Shown here in pieces: positions 54,081-62,883 of a stretch of DNA of 64,000 nucleotides. Positions within the stretch are counted from its first letter, which is position 1, and every line of letters starts with the position of its first letter. This DNA comes from Alphaproteobacteria bacterium (lineage in GTDB: Bacteria; Pseudomonadota; Alphaproteobacteria; UBA7887), in contig JASLYQ010000002.1 of the NCBI GenBank assembly GCA_030739735.1, positions 62,001-126,000 on the forward strand. The letters run 5' to 3'. The translations under genes and the position numbers were made by a program. The notes below the pieces were generated by a model that searched no databases, was not told the origin of the DNA, and saw only the letters and a program-made list of their open reading frames with translations.

Positions 54081-54725
54081 TCAGGGCCGCAGATAGCCGA
54101 GCACCGTATCGACGATATGGGTGAGACGCGCATCTAGTTCCTTCTCTGCCATCAGGTCTCGATCAAAAAGGATCGAAGAGGTATATCGATTAGTCAAATA
54201 ATAATATCCCAGCGCCGCAATACTCATAATAATCTGCACAGGATCAATACCGCCGCGGAACGAGCCGTCGGTTTCGCCGCGCGAGAGAATATCGCCGACC
54301 ATGGCGACAAACGGCGCGTGCAGGTCGCGGATCACGATAGAACCCTCCAAATGCCGTGCCTTGTGTAGGTTCTCGCTATTAACCAGACGCAGAAACTCCG
54401 GATTTTCTAGATAATAATTCCAGGTAAACGTGACCAAGGTACGGATCGCCTCAACGGGTTCCAAATGCTCCAGTTTCAAGGCCTTCTCGGCATCACGAAT
54501 ATCGGCATAGGCTGCCTCGAGTACGGCAAGAAAGAGATCGTCCTTGCCGCCGAAATAATGGTAGAGCATACGTTTGTTGACACTCGCCCGTAGGGCGATG
54601 CCATCAACCCGCGCACCACCCAGGCCAAGCTCAGAGAACTCGGCCTTAGCCGCATCGAGAATGCGCGCACGGGTGCGCACCGGATCGCGCGCGGGGGCCA
54701 CATCGGACTTGGCGTTAGCGCTCAT
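54081..54725 (-). CDS. TetR/AcrR-family transcriptional regulator
   Basis: A 214-residue repressor. The N-terminal helix-turn-helix spans RARILDAAKAEFSELGLGGA to SVNKRMLYHYFGGKDDLFLA. The C-terminal ligand domain has TWNYYLENPEFLRLVNSENL and RDLHAPFVAMVGDILSRG, like regulators of the RutR/CerR group. ATG 54725 is chosen; ATG 54743 would add six residues. It is divergent from the Gfo/Idh/MocA gene, with only about 30 bases between, and upstream of the acyl-CoA dehydrogenase operon carrying a palindromic operator. Confidence 0.9.
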   Translation of the reverse strand: MSANAKSDVAPARDPVRTRARILDAAKAEFSELGLGGARVDGIALRASVNKRMLYHYFGGKDDLFLAVLEAAYADIRDAEKALKLEHLEPVEAIRTLVTFTWNYYLENPEFLRLVNSENLHKARHLEGSIVIRDLHAPFVAMVGDILSRGETDGSFRGGIDPVQIIMSIAALGYYYLTNRYTSSILFDRDLMAEKELDARLTHIVDTVLGYLRP

Positions 54726-54755
54726 GCCTGAGGTTATAAACATGGAGAGACCCAA

Positions 54756-55772
54756 GTGAAACGGCGTATCGGCCTCATCGGACTCGGATTCGGCGCCCCG
54801 GCGCATGCACGCAGTCTTATCGACCTGTCGGAAAGCGTGGACGCGATCGCAGCGAGCCGTACACAGGAGCGCTGTGACGCCTTCGCGGCCCAGTACGAGC
54901 TGCCGACCACTACCGATATCAACGGGCTTTTTGAGAACCCCGATGTTTCCGCTCTCATCATCGTGACCCCGCCGGATACACACCTTGCCCTGGTCGAGCG
55001 CGCCGCCGCCGCCGGTAAACACATCCTACTGGATAAGCCACTGGCAACGACTACCGACGACGCAGCACGCGTCGTCGAGGTTACACGCAAGGCTGGCGTA
55101 AAGCTCGGAGTGGTGGTGCAAGGGCGCTTTCGCGACTCCAGCTTGCGCGCGCGTGAGCTAATCGAGGCTGGCGCGCTTGGCGAGATCTGCATGGCTACGG
55201 TGAGTGTGCCATGGTGGCGTGAGCAGAGCTATTACGACGCGCCGGGCCGCGGCACTTATGCGCGCGACGGCGGCGGCGTTCTGATTACCCAAGCGATCCA
55301 CCTGATCGATCTGTTCCAGAGTCTCACCGGAGGCATCGCAGAAGTCGCGGCAGTTGCCGCACGAACCGCGATGCATGAGCTCGAGGCAGAGGATTTTGTC
55401 GCAGCCGGGCTTGTACTGACGAACGGTGCGCCGGGAAATCTGCTCGCTACCACTGCGTTCTATCCAGGCGCCAGCGACCGTATCGAGATCGTCGGCACGA
55501 AAGGTACTGCCATTCTTATCGAAGAATGGCTGGAGGTGCACTATCAGGACGGCACGAGCGAGATCGCCGGCAAGCCGGCGGCGAAGGGCGGACTCCGTGC
55601 CAACACGGCTGAGATGTCGCACGAGCCCCATCGCGGGCTGATCACAGATTTCCTCGAAGCCCTGGACAAGGACCGTGACCCTGGCGTTACCGGCGAGGAG
55701 GTCCTAGAGGTACACCGCATCATTGACGCCCTGCTTGAATCCGGGCGCAAAGGGCGCAGGATATCCCTTTAA
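54756..55772 (+). CDS. Gfo/Idh/MocA-family oxidoreductase
   Basis: A 338-residue NAD(P)-dependent dehydrogenase. The Rossmann motif is RIGLIGLGFGAPAHARSLID, followed by TPPDTHLALVERAAAAGKHI and LDKPLATTTDDA, with the conserved EKP-type Lys as DKP. The C-terminal beta-sheet domain has GGGVLITQAIHLIDLFQSLT with the catalytic His. GTG 54756 has a GGAGAG ribosome site. The substrate is probably a sugar, polyol or related ring compound. It shares a 30-base gap with the divergent TetR gene. Confidence 0.92.
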   Translation: MKRRIGLIGLGFGAPAHARSLIDLSESVDAIAASRTQERCDAFAAQYELPTTTDINGLFENPDVSALIIVTPPDTHLALVERAAAAGKHILLDKPLATTTDDAARVVEVTRKAGVKLGVVVQGRFRDSSLRARELIEAGALGEICMATVSVPWWREQSYYDAPGRGTYARDGGGVLITQAIHLIDLFQSLTGGIAEVAAVAARTAMHELEAEDFVAAGLVLTNGAPGNLLATTAFYPGASDRIEIVGTKGTAILIEEWLEVHYQDGTSEIAGKPAAKGGLRANTAEMSHEPHRGLITDFLEALDKDRDPGVTGEEVLEVHRIIDALLESGRKGRRISL

Positions 55773-55775
55773 CGA

Positions 55776-56199
55776 GGGACAACCATGGCTGACAGGAGAT
55801 CCCGGGCTGATGCTCATCGACAAAGGCCCGTGCACGTCGCCACCTCGTGAGCCTTCCACGTGCGCCGTGACGACATCTCAATGATCCAGATCGACGGCGT
55901 ACTGGGTAGCACCGTCGTCGGGTTGTAGGGCTGCTAACCTCAACAACGCACCGCCTCCTTAACCCCGATCCCAACAAGCGCCACGACTTCCATTCGGATT
56001 GACAGTTCGTGCCCGACAACGGCACCTTCGCAAGCACCTTCAAGATCCGGTGACAGCCGTTCGTGCGTCACTTCATGGAAGATTTTCCCTTCCCTTGGGA
56101 TCTACTGGCGAGCGCCAAGGGTGTCTAGCTTGCTGAATGCGCTCTGCAAAGCCCCGATCAACGCCAGTGGGTGAAAGTTTCTAATATTCCCGCCTGATT
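55776..56199 (+). pseudogene. Decayed C-terminus of a second Gfo/Idh/MocA-type dehydrogenase
   Basis: In one frame: FHVRRDDISMIQIDGVLGST, VVGL, then stops. One frame over: VPDNGTFASTFKIR, TGA (for Trp), QPFVRHFMEDFPFPWDLLAS, AKGV, TAG (for Gln), LAECALQS. This corresponds piece by piece to the C-terminal domain of Gfo/Idh/MocA dehydrogenases I recall (RRDDI.MI.IDGTHGSAVAGL ... NAFKIQWE.FLRHV.ED.PFPW.LL.GAKGVQLAELGLQSW). At least four stops plus a frameshift; a dead gene, N-terminal half missing. Confidence 0.75.
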
Positions 56200-56271
56200 A
56201 AGCTTGGCTGTCGCGTTGCTGTCGACGATTATCGCGCCCGGCCCATAGCCTCAAACAGGGAGAACAAGAAC

Positions 56272-56796
56272 ATGGCCATGATGACGAGATTCTTGATTGC
56301 CATTATCACCGCGGCGGGCATCACCACCGCGGCGTTAGCCGGCCCCGAACGGATCACTTTTCCGAACGACTATCGGGACAACTTTGTGCAGTACTATGCT
56401 GGCGAGCGCGCCAACGGAAAGCAGTATGCGATCATATTTGCCAACCCCGTGGCGGCAAAGGCGGCCGAGGGCAGCGGTACCCTACCAAAGGGCTCGCAGA
56501 TCGTGATGGAAATCTATAAGCCGCAGAGGAACGCCAACGAGGTGGTCTTCCGCGATACCAACGATGCCCTAATTCCAGGAGAGCTTGCGGCCATCGCCGT
56601 GATGGAAAGCCAGGCCGGCTGGGGTGAGGCCTATGACGACGAGCTGCGTAACCGTGATTGGGATTTCGGCCTTTTCACACCGTCTGGTGAAATCAAGAAA
56701 AACGACTCGACCGCCTGCCTTGAATGTCATGTTGGCTACGGCGACAGCGCCCACATGCACACCTACGACGCTCTAGTCGAGAACGCCGCCGAGTAG
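56272..56796 (+). CDS. Cytochrome P460-family protein
   Basis: A 174-residue periplasmic protein. The signal peptide covers about 1-23 (cleavage after ALA). The mature part holds the P460-fold pattern RITFPNDYRDNFVQYY, IYKPQRN, and the haem site Cys149-x-x-Cys152-His153 (CLECHVGYG). P460 cytochromes oxidise hydroxylamine or detoxify NO-related species with a lysine- or tyrosine-crosslinked haem; many relatives with unknown roles also exist. Its 3' end overlaps the convergent flavoenzyme gene by 34 bases. ATG 56272 follows a GGGAGAA ribosome site. Confidence 0.88.
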   Translation: MAMMTRFLIAIITAAGITTAALAGPERITFPNDYRDNFVQYYAGERANGKQYAIIFANPVAAKAAEGSGTLPKGSQIVMEIYKPQRNANEVVFRDTNDALIPGELAAIAVMESQAGWGEAYDDELRNRDWDFGLFTPSGEIKKNDSTACLECHVGYGDSAHMHTYDALVENAAE

Positions 56797-58454
56797 GCAC
56801 TGGCGACCGCCGCGCTGGCCTTGCCTGGCGCGGCGGCATCTCCGATTACTGTGATCTCCTTGCCCAATCGTCGCTGCAGGCTCTCGCCTGTGGCGATGCG
56901 GGCACGGTAGTAGAGCCAGTCACGCACATCATCACGTGAGAATAGCCTCCGCAAAACGGGCCAGCGGGCAAGTGACATCGCCAGCCGTACCGGCGCCAAG
57001 CGATAGCGCGCACCGGTGGCCAGAACGATGCGATCGAAGCCATCTAGAATGTCTGTTTCAGTGAAGGGATCGGCACCAAGGTGAAAATCGACGCCATTAG
57101 CACAGCAAATATTAACAAGAGAGCCGATATAGGTATCAAAGACATCTTCGGCTGATTCAACTTCTTGAAACAACGGAGCCTTTGCCGCCAACCGCAAGGC
57201 GCCGCCGAGCCGGCTGTCGCGCTCGAAGACGGTGACGGTGTTGCCCTCCGACACCAGGGACGCGTAGGTCAGTCCAGCCGGGCCGCCACCAACCACGGCA
57301 ATGCGCTCATTGTGCGGTGATATACTAACGCCCTCTAGTTCGCTTTCGCGCCCCATGGCGGGATTGACGATGCAGGATAGCGGCGCCCCACCGCGCATGC
57401 TATCAACGCAGGAATTGCAGGAGAGACAGCGGCGCACGGGCTCCCCGGCGCGCACCTTGCGCGGCCAGTCAGGATCTGCAAGCAGGGGCCGACCGAGGGC
57501 AACGAAGTTCGCCTTGCCCTCGGATATTGCCGCCTTGGCGAGTTCCGGATCGCCGAGCCGCGCCACTGCAATAACCGGCACAGCGATCCGTGCTTTTACT
57601 TGCGTCGCGAAATCGAGAAAGGTGGCCTCCGCCATGGCCATGGGCGGGATCATTATGCTCGGTGGCTCGGAGCGGTAGTGCCCGGCGGTAACGTGAATAG
57701 CGTCGGCGCCACGGGCGGCTGCCCATTTAGCAACCTGTATGCCGTCACTAAGGGGCATGCCGTGTGAGAAAAAGTCTTCAACCGTCAAACGATAGATTAG
57801 GGCCAGGTCCGGGACCGCCGATTTAATATGCGCGAGAATATCGAGACCGAAGCGTGCGCGGTTCTCGAGGCTGCCGCCATAGGCATCGTCGCGGAAATTC
57901 TCGGCGGGACAGAGAAATTGCGAGATCAGATAACCATGCGCGGCGTGTATCTCTACTGCGTCGAAGCCGGCGATACGGGCGCGCTCGGCGGCGGCAACGA
58001 AGGCCGCCGTAGTCTCCTTTATCCGACCCAGGCTCATCGCTTTCGGGACGATGGTCTCCATGGTGCCTTCGAAGACGTCATGGGGCACGGCTGAGGGTGC
58101 GATTGGTGTCTCACCGCAAATATCGACCCGCGTATGCCCGCCGCCGTGACCGAGCTGGATGGCCGCACACGCACCCTCGGCCTTGATCGCCGCGGTCAAC
58201 CGCTGCAGACCCGGCAGATAGCAATCATGATAGATGCCAAGCTCACGATGACGGTGACGCCCCACCGCCTCAGGAGAGGCCATCTCCACGGTGATAAGGC
58301 CCACACCGCCGCGCGCGCGAGCACGAAAATAAGCAATGGTAGATTCCGTGACCTCGCCGTCAGCGCTGGCGCTGCGCGTCGTCATGGACGGCATGACGAT
58401 CCGATTGGGTAGGTTCAGCGGCCCGATCTGCCCCGGGCTGAACAGATTGCTCAC
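56763..58454 (-). CDS. NADH:flavin oxidoreductase / 2,4-dienoyl-CoA reductase-type flavoenzyme
   Basis: A 563-residue multidomain flavoenzyme. The N-terminal TIM barrel of old-yellow-enzyme type runs to about 330 (NRIVMPSMTTRSASADGEVT, AIQLGHGGGHTR, HAAHGYLISQFLCP). The 4Fe-4S cysteines are in RRCLSCNSCVDS and SCIVNP. The C-terminal FAD/NAD part has IAVVGGGPAGLTYASLVSEG. It fits reductases of enoyl compounds, TMADH and related. GTG 58454 overlaps the DapA stop. It converges with cytochrome P460. Confidence 0.9.
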   Translation of the reverse strand: MSNLFSPGQIGPLNLPNRIVMPSMTTRSASADGEVTESTIAYFRARARGGVGLITVEMASPEAVGRHRHRELGIYHDCYLPGLQRLTAAIKAEGACAAIQLGHGGGHTRVDICGETPIAPSAVPHDVFEGTMETIVPKAMSLGRIKETTAAFVAAAERARIAGFDAVEIHAAHGYLISQFLCPAENFRDDAYGGSLENRARFGLDILAHIKSAVPDLALIYRLTVEDFFSHGMPLSDGIQVAKWAAARGADAIHVTAGHYRSEPPSIMIPPMAMAEATFLDFATQVKARIAVPVIAVARLGDPELAKAAISEGKANFVALGRPLLADPDWPRKVRAGEPVRRCLSCNSCVDSMRGGAPLSCIVNPAMGRESELEGVSISPHNERIAVVGGGPAGLTYASLVSEGNTVTVFERDSRLGGALRLAAKAPLFQEVESAEDVFDTYIGSLVNICCANGVDFHLGADPFTETDILDGFDRIVLATGARYRLAPVRLAMSLARWPVLRRLFSRDDVRDWLYYRARIATGESLQRRLGKEITVIGDAAAPGKASAAVASAYSAAFSTRAS

Positions 58455-59401
58455 TCGGCGGCTTCTGCTAAAGCCCCTTCCCTGCCGATACCGGCCTCGC
58501 CGAGGGCCGCTTGCAGGCGGGCGATCTCGTCTGCCGGCAACTTCATCAGCGGCGGCCGCACCACCGCCTTGTCGAGCCGGCCGAGCAGCACCAGACATTC
58601 CTTCATGCGATTGTGCATGTCGAGGAAGGGCGGCGCATAGAAGGCCTGTACCATCGGGTAGATGCGATCATTGATGGCCTGCGCACACGCCAAATCCTTC
58701 GCCTGCACCGCCTCGAACAGCGCCACCTGCAGATCGGCGATGACACTTCCCGCGCCCGACAATAGCCCACCCGCCCCCATGGTCAGTGAACTCATCAGCC
58801 AAGCGCTATGCGTCGTCAGCACGGTCACCGGCCTCGGTAGATCGGGCAGAGTTCGGCTGTGCTTCTCGTGCAGCATGGGTTCGGAGCACCAATCCTTAAT
58901 GGCGACGATGCTGGTGATCCTATCCAGCAGCGAAAGCAACGTCTCGAAGGGATAGCCAAGCCCGCTCGCCGCCGGATATTGGAACAGTATCATCGGCAAA
59001 TCGGTGGCCGCCGCGATAGTCTCAAAATGGGCTTGCGCCATCTCAGGGCGCAGCTGCCCGCCCATGCTCATAGAATTGGGCGGAAAAACCAGCAAGCAGG
59101 AGGCACCCGCCTGCTCAGCCATCTTCGCAATGCGCGCCGCCTCGTGGCTACCATCGGCATAGACGCCATTGATCAGCGGCACTTTGTCGCCGACCTCGTC
59201 TAGCGAGAAATCCAAGATGCGCTTCTGCTCATCAAAGGAGCAAGCATGCACCTCGGAAGCATGGCCGTTGACAGTCGCCGCCGTGACGCCAGAAATTAGC
59301 GCGCAATCGCGCAAATGCTTGCGCGAGCTTACCTCGTCGATAGCGTAGTCCTCGTCGAAGGCCAACAATGTCGCAGGAATAACGCCGTGCGGGCGGTACA
59401 T
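58451..59401 (-). CDS. DapA-family lyase/aldolase (DHDPS/NAL superfamily)
   Basis: A 316-residue TIM-barrel Schiff-base enzyme. The N-terminus YRPHGVIPATLLAFDEDYAI is typical, with NGHASEVHACSFDEQKRILD in place of the usual GTTGE region, and VAIKDWCSEPML carrying the Schiff-base lysine. It acts on a keto acid such as pyruvate; the specific reaction is unknown. ATG 59401 is preceded by GGAGGACGAGCC. The flavoenzyme gene follows with a four-base overlap, so both share an operon. Confidence 0.9.
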   Translation of the reverse strand: MYRPHGVIPATLLAFDEDYAIDEVSSRKHLRDCALISGVTAATVNGHASEVHACSFDEQKRILDFSLDEVGDKVPLINGVYADGSHEAARIAKMAEQAGASCLLVFPPNSMSMGGQLRPEMAQAHFETIAAATDLPMILFQYPAASGLGYPFETLLSLLDRITSIVAIKDWCSEPMLHEKHSRTLPDLPRPVTVLTTHSAWLMSSLTMGAGGLLSGAGSVIADLQVALFEAVQAKDLACAQAINDRIYPMVQAFYAPPFLDMHNRMKECLVLLGRLDKAVVRPPLMKLPADEIARLQAALGEAGIGREGALAEAAE

Positions 59402-59471
59402 GGCTCGTCCTCCGTATCGTCTATGCGGCAACAACCCCGAGTATAAGCCGGTCCGCATCCCGATTTCACGC

Positions 59472-59868
59472 TCATTCCGCGACGCGGAAGCCGATATCGC
59501 TGTAGCGCTTTGCCTGAGGACCCCAACCACGCGCGGTCGATCGTAGGAAGGGCGGATTGCTCAGACAGGGGCCATCACGCAGAGTGCGCGAGCTACAATC
59601 CCCCGCCAACTGCGCTGAGCCGTCGCCAAGCCCAACGGAGTAGCTGTCATGGTAACAATTCTCGACCCCCCCAGACATTCCCAAGCATATCGTGCGGCCC
59701 GAAGCTGTTGCCGAAATAGCGGCCGGCCGATGCGGTGTTCGCGGCACCATCGTCACAGGCGGCACTGTCCCATGCCCAGCTCGGGTAGGCCCACAACGTA
59801 GCGCGATCGGCCCCATTGGCGTTACGGCATTGTCCTCTTGCCGCATCTCGATGCGGCCAATGGTACAA
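59472..59868 (-). pseudogene. Frameshifted remnant of an SUMF1/formylglycine-generating-enzyme-like protein
   Basis: On the minus strand one frame gives CRNANGADRATLWAYPSWAW, AACDDGAANTAS and FGPHDMLGNVWG. At that point it shifts, and the next frame continues ENCYHDSYSVGLGDGSAQLA, GDCSSRTLRDG and KRYSDIGFRVAE. These are consecutive blocks of the FGE-sulphatase/SUMF1 domain (CR.ANGAD..., FGLHDMLGNVWEW, DC.H.SY..AP.DGSAW..GDCSRRVLRGGSW, GFRVA). The N-terminal part is missing, and the frameshift falls in the hallmark GNVWEW. Not functional. Confidence 0.75.
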
Positions 59869-59951
59869 GAGTCGGCGCGATCACCCCAATGCGCTACAAC
59901 CCGGCAACGCGCAAAAGCTCAAGGTGCCGGACCTCTCACTTTCATTGCTCC

Positions 59952-61118
59952 TCAGAATGCTGTCACGTCAACTTCCGCGCCCTTGCGCTCTGCCGAGAGG
60001 TAGGCACTGTAGACGGTTGAGATGCAGTTCGCGGCGAGCCGGGAATCGCTTTCGACGTCATCGCCATAGGCTACGGTACGATAGAACGCCTCAATTTCCT
60101 GTGGGAAACCTGTGGTGTGATCCTCGTCGGGTGCGGTTGGGGCCCAGCCCTGCTTGGTGCCGATCTTCTCCACCACGTAGATATCGTCGAACGCCGCCTC
60201 GACCGGGTTGTAGGTCTCCATCGCCGTATTGGGATTGATGTTGCAGCGGGCGCGGTGATTGTTAGCGCAGACATCGAGCCAGTTGTGGATTCCGCCCATG
60301 ACGATCTCGGAAGCGTAGATGTCGGCTATCGCGCCGTCCTCGAAAACCACGTGCATGACCGAGAAATCCTCGATGTCGTGGTAGTCGCTACGCAAGTGGC
60401 CTTCGTCGCGATAGGCCGCGAGCTTGGTGATGGCGTGGGTGCGGGCGCTGACCGCCGCGGGGCGTATCGCCTTGCCGTCACGACTTAACCCCTCGACACG
60501 CTTCAGGTAGAGCGCCGCGGTGAGCGGGTGACAACCCTTGCCGATCATCGAGCCGCCGCCGCCAAGGTGCGAGAAGCCATAGGCCTCAGCATGCGAGCCC
60601 GAATGCGCCTCCTCACCATGCATCCAGAGGATCTGCGCGCCGGTCTTCTCGAGGATCTCGCGCTCTTTCTGGATCGACGGTGCGTAGACCCAGTTCTCGG
60701 CATAGAGAATGCGACCGGCACTCACAGCCTCAGCTTCGAGCATGCGCTGAATGCTGGCAAGCGCCCCGGTCAGCTCTAACTCCTTGGGCGCATCCCCATC
60801 ACCGAACGAGCCAGTCAGCGGCTTCTCCACGATGACATGTTTGCCCTTAGCCAGCGCCGCGACAGCCAGCGGTTCGTGCGTTGCGGGCGGCGTGCAGATA
60901 TGCGTCACGTCCGCCAGGTCGATGACCGCCTCGGCGCTGGCGAGCACATCAAGGCCGTGGACCCCGGCAAAGTGCCTGGCATTGGCCTTGGTCGGTGAAT
61001 ACACGCCGACAATCTCGACATTTGTGCCGTAGACGCGGGCCGCCGCCTCTATGTGCAGGCTGGCTGCAAAGCCCGAGCCGATGAGGCCAGCGCGGACCGT
61101 CTTCTTAGTCTTGCGCAT
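59952..61118 (-). CDS. Gfo/Idh/MocA-family oxidoreductase
   Basis: A 388-residue NAD(P)-dependent dehydrogenase: RAGLIGSGFAASLHIEAAAR as the Rossmann motif, HICTPPATHEPLAVAALAKG, VIVEKPLTGSFGDGD (EKP with catalytic Lys), and the C-terminal domain GGGGSMIGKGCHPLTAALYL with the active-site His. It is clearly different from the paralogue at 54756. ATG 61118 sits after GGAGGTG; a GTG six bases earlier overlaps the preceding stop. It is the second gene after the enoyl-CoA hydratase. Confidence 0.92.
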   Translation of the reverse strand: MRKTKKTVRAGLIGSGFAASLHIEAAARVYGTNVEIVGVYSPTKANARHFAGVHGLDVLASAEAVIDLADVTHICTPPATHEPLAVAALAKGKHVIVEKPLTGSFGDGDAPKELELTGALASIQRMLEAEAVSAGRILYAENWVYAPSIQKEREILEKTGAQILWMHGEEAHSGSHAEAYGFSHLGGGGSMIGKGCHPLTAALYLKRVEGLSRDGKAIRPAAVSARTHAITKLAAYRDEGHLRSDYHDIEDFSVMHVVFEDGAIADIYASEIVMGGIHNWLDVCANNHRARCNINPNTAMETYNPVEAAFDDIYVVEKIGTKQGWAPTAPDEDHTTGFPQEIEAFYRTVAYGDDVESDSRLAANCISTVYSAYLSAERKGAEVDVTAF

Positions 61119-61120
61119 TT

Positions 61121-61894
61121 TCACCTCCCCTTGAATACCGGATCGCGCTTCTCTTTGAAGGCCGTCATGCCCTCGATTCTGTCCTCGGTCTCGAAAGCAC
61201 GGCAGACCGCCTGGCGCTCCATGACTGTGCCGGCAGCAAGCGAGGTCTCATAGGCCGCGAGCACGGCCTGCTTGGCCATGCGCAAGGCTACCGGCGGCTT
61301 GGCGGCGAGCACTTGGGCCAAGGCCATCGCCTCGTCGCAGGCTGTACCGGGCACCACCAGCTTGGAGACCAGCCCGGCCGCGAGGGCGGTCCGCGCGTCG
61401 ATCGGCTCGCCGCCCATGATCATCAGCATAGCTAGCGGCTTGCCGGCGATGCGCGTCACCCGTTGTGTACCGCCGTCGCCAGGCAACACGCCGATATCGA
61501 TCTCGGGCTGGCCGAAGCGAGCATCCTCTGCCGCAACGATGACGTCGGCCAGCAGCATTAGTTCGTGCCCGCCACCGAAGGCAAAGCCCTCCACGGCAGC
61601 AAGTAGGGGTTTGGGAAAACGCTCGATGCGCGCCCAGTCTGCGTTACGTCCGACATTGTCGAGCGCATCGATGCCGTTGGCGATGAACTCCTTGATGTCG
61701 GCACCAGCCGAGAATACGCCATCGCTGCCGGTGATCACCGCGCAACGAACAGCATCGTCACCGGCCGCGACGCTCAGCGTTTCTGCAATGGCGTGGATCA
61801 GCTCGCCGCTCAGGGCATTGCGCTGGCGTGGGCGGTTGAGGGTTAGCAGAAGCACGCCCTCGTCTCGCAACAATTTGGTTAGAACGTCTGTCAT
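61121..61894 (-). CDS. Enoyl-CoA hydratase/isomerase
   Basis: A 257-residue crotonase. The CoA/oxyanion region SAGADIKEF and FAFGGGHELMLLADVIVA contains the first catalytic glutamate (GGGHEL); FGQPEIDIGVLPGDGGTQR contains the second (QPE). Both are present, so true hydratase activity is plausible. ATG 61894 follows GGGAGG. It is the lead gene of a pair with the Gfo/Idh/MocA dehydrogenase, and divergent from the beta-hydroxyacid dehydrogenase. Confidence 0.93.
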   Translation of the reverse strand: MTDVLTKLLRDEGVLLLTLNRPRQRNALSGELIHAIAETLSVAAGDDAVRCAVITGSDGVFSAGADIKEFIANGIDALDNVGRNADWARIERFPKPLLAAVEGFAFGGGHELMLLADVIVAAEDARFGQPEIDIGVLPGDGGTQRVTRIAGKPLAMLMIMGGEPIDARTALAAGLVSKLVVPGTACDEAMALAQVLAAKPPVALRMAKQAVLAAYETSLAAGTVMERQAVCRAFETEDRIEGMTAFKEKRDPVFKGR

Positions 61895-61973
61895 GGAAAT
61901 CCTCCCTTCCCCTAGCATATACCAAGGCCTATTGGTTACGCTCCATGCGATGGCCTGAAGGGAGCGCGACGCG

Positions 61974-62861
61974 ATGAGCAATCAAAAACCGAATCTCGGT
62001 TATATTGGCCTCGGCATGATGGGCGGACCGATGGCGCTGCGCCTCGCCAATGCCGGCTTTCCGCTCAGCATCTGGGGCCGGAGCCCGGCCAAGCTCGAAG
62101 CCGCCAAGGCGGCGGGCGCTCGCGCCGTGGAGACCGCGGCCCAGGTGGCGCGCGACGCGGATATCGTTTTCACTTGCCTGTCCGATACGGAAGCGGTGGA
62201 GGCCGTAGTATTCGGTGAGAACGGGCTGGCCACCGGTGCCGGGCCAGGCAAGCTGCTCGTCGACATGTCCTCGATCCGCCCAGAGGCCGCGCGCGATATG
62301 GCCGCGCGGTTGCGCGACAAAACCGGCATGGGCTGGATCGACGCGCCGGTCTCTGGTGGTGTCGCCGGGGCCGAGAGCGGCAAGCTGACGGTAATGGCCG
62401 GCGGCAGCGAGGCGGACTTCGCGCACGCAGAGCCAATTGTCGCGCATCTCGCCCAGCGCTTCAGTCTTATGGGCACGAACGGAGCCGGCCAGGCGACCAA
62501 GCTCATCAACCAGGTCCTAGTCGGCTGCGTGGTTGCGGTTCTGTCGGAGGCCGCAGCGCTTGCCACGCGCGCCGGCATAGATGCCGCGCGGATTCCCGAA
62601 GCGCTGGCAGGGGGTCGCGCGGATTCCTTGCTCCTGCAACAGTTCTTTCCGAAGATGGTCGCCGGTGACTTCTTCGTCGAAGCCCATATCCGCACCATGC
62701 TCAAGGATCTCGACACCGTTCTGGCGCTGGCGCGCGAAACCACCACGGCAATGCCGATGACAGCGACGGCGCTCGAGTTGCACCGCCTCATGGTGCAGCG
62801 CGGTCACGGCGACGAGGATGGCACCGCGCTCGCCACCCTCTATTTTGATACACCCGTCTGA
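61974..62861 (+). CDS. NAD-dependent beta-hydroxyacid dehydrogenase (3-hydroxyisobutyrate dehydrogenase family)
   Basis: A 295-residue enzyme of the HIBADH/tartronate-semialdehyde-reductase family. The cofactor motif is LGYIGLGMMGGPMALRLANA; the substrate motif is DAPVSGGVAGAESGKLTVMA; the catalytic lysine is in GAGQATKLINQVLVG. It oxidises a 3-hydroxy acid such as 3-hydroxyisobutyrate, or reduces a semialdehyde. It leads into the CoA transferase gene 22 bases downstream. Confidence 0.93.
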   Translation: MSNQKPNLGYIGLGMMGGPMALRLANAGFPLSIWGRSPAKLEAAKAAGARAVETAAQVARDADIVFTCLSDTEAVEAVVFGENGLATGAGPGKLLVDMSSIRPEAARDMAARLRDKTGMGWIDAPVSGGVAGAESGKLTVMAGGSEADFAHAEPIVAHLAQRFSLMGTNGAGQATKLINQVLVGCVVAVLSEAAALATRAGIDAARIPEALAGGRADSLLLQQFFPKMVAGDFFVEAHIRTMLKDLDTVLALARETTTAMPMTATALELHRLMVQRGHGDEDGTALATLYFDTPV

Positions 62862-62883
62862 CAACCTTTCAAGGAACAAAGCC

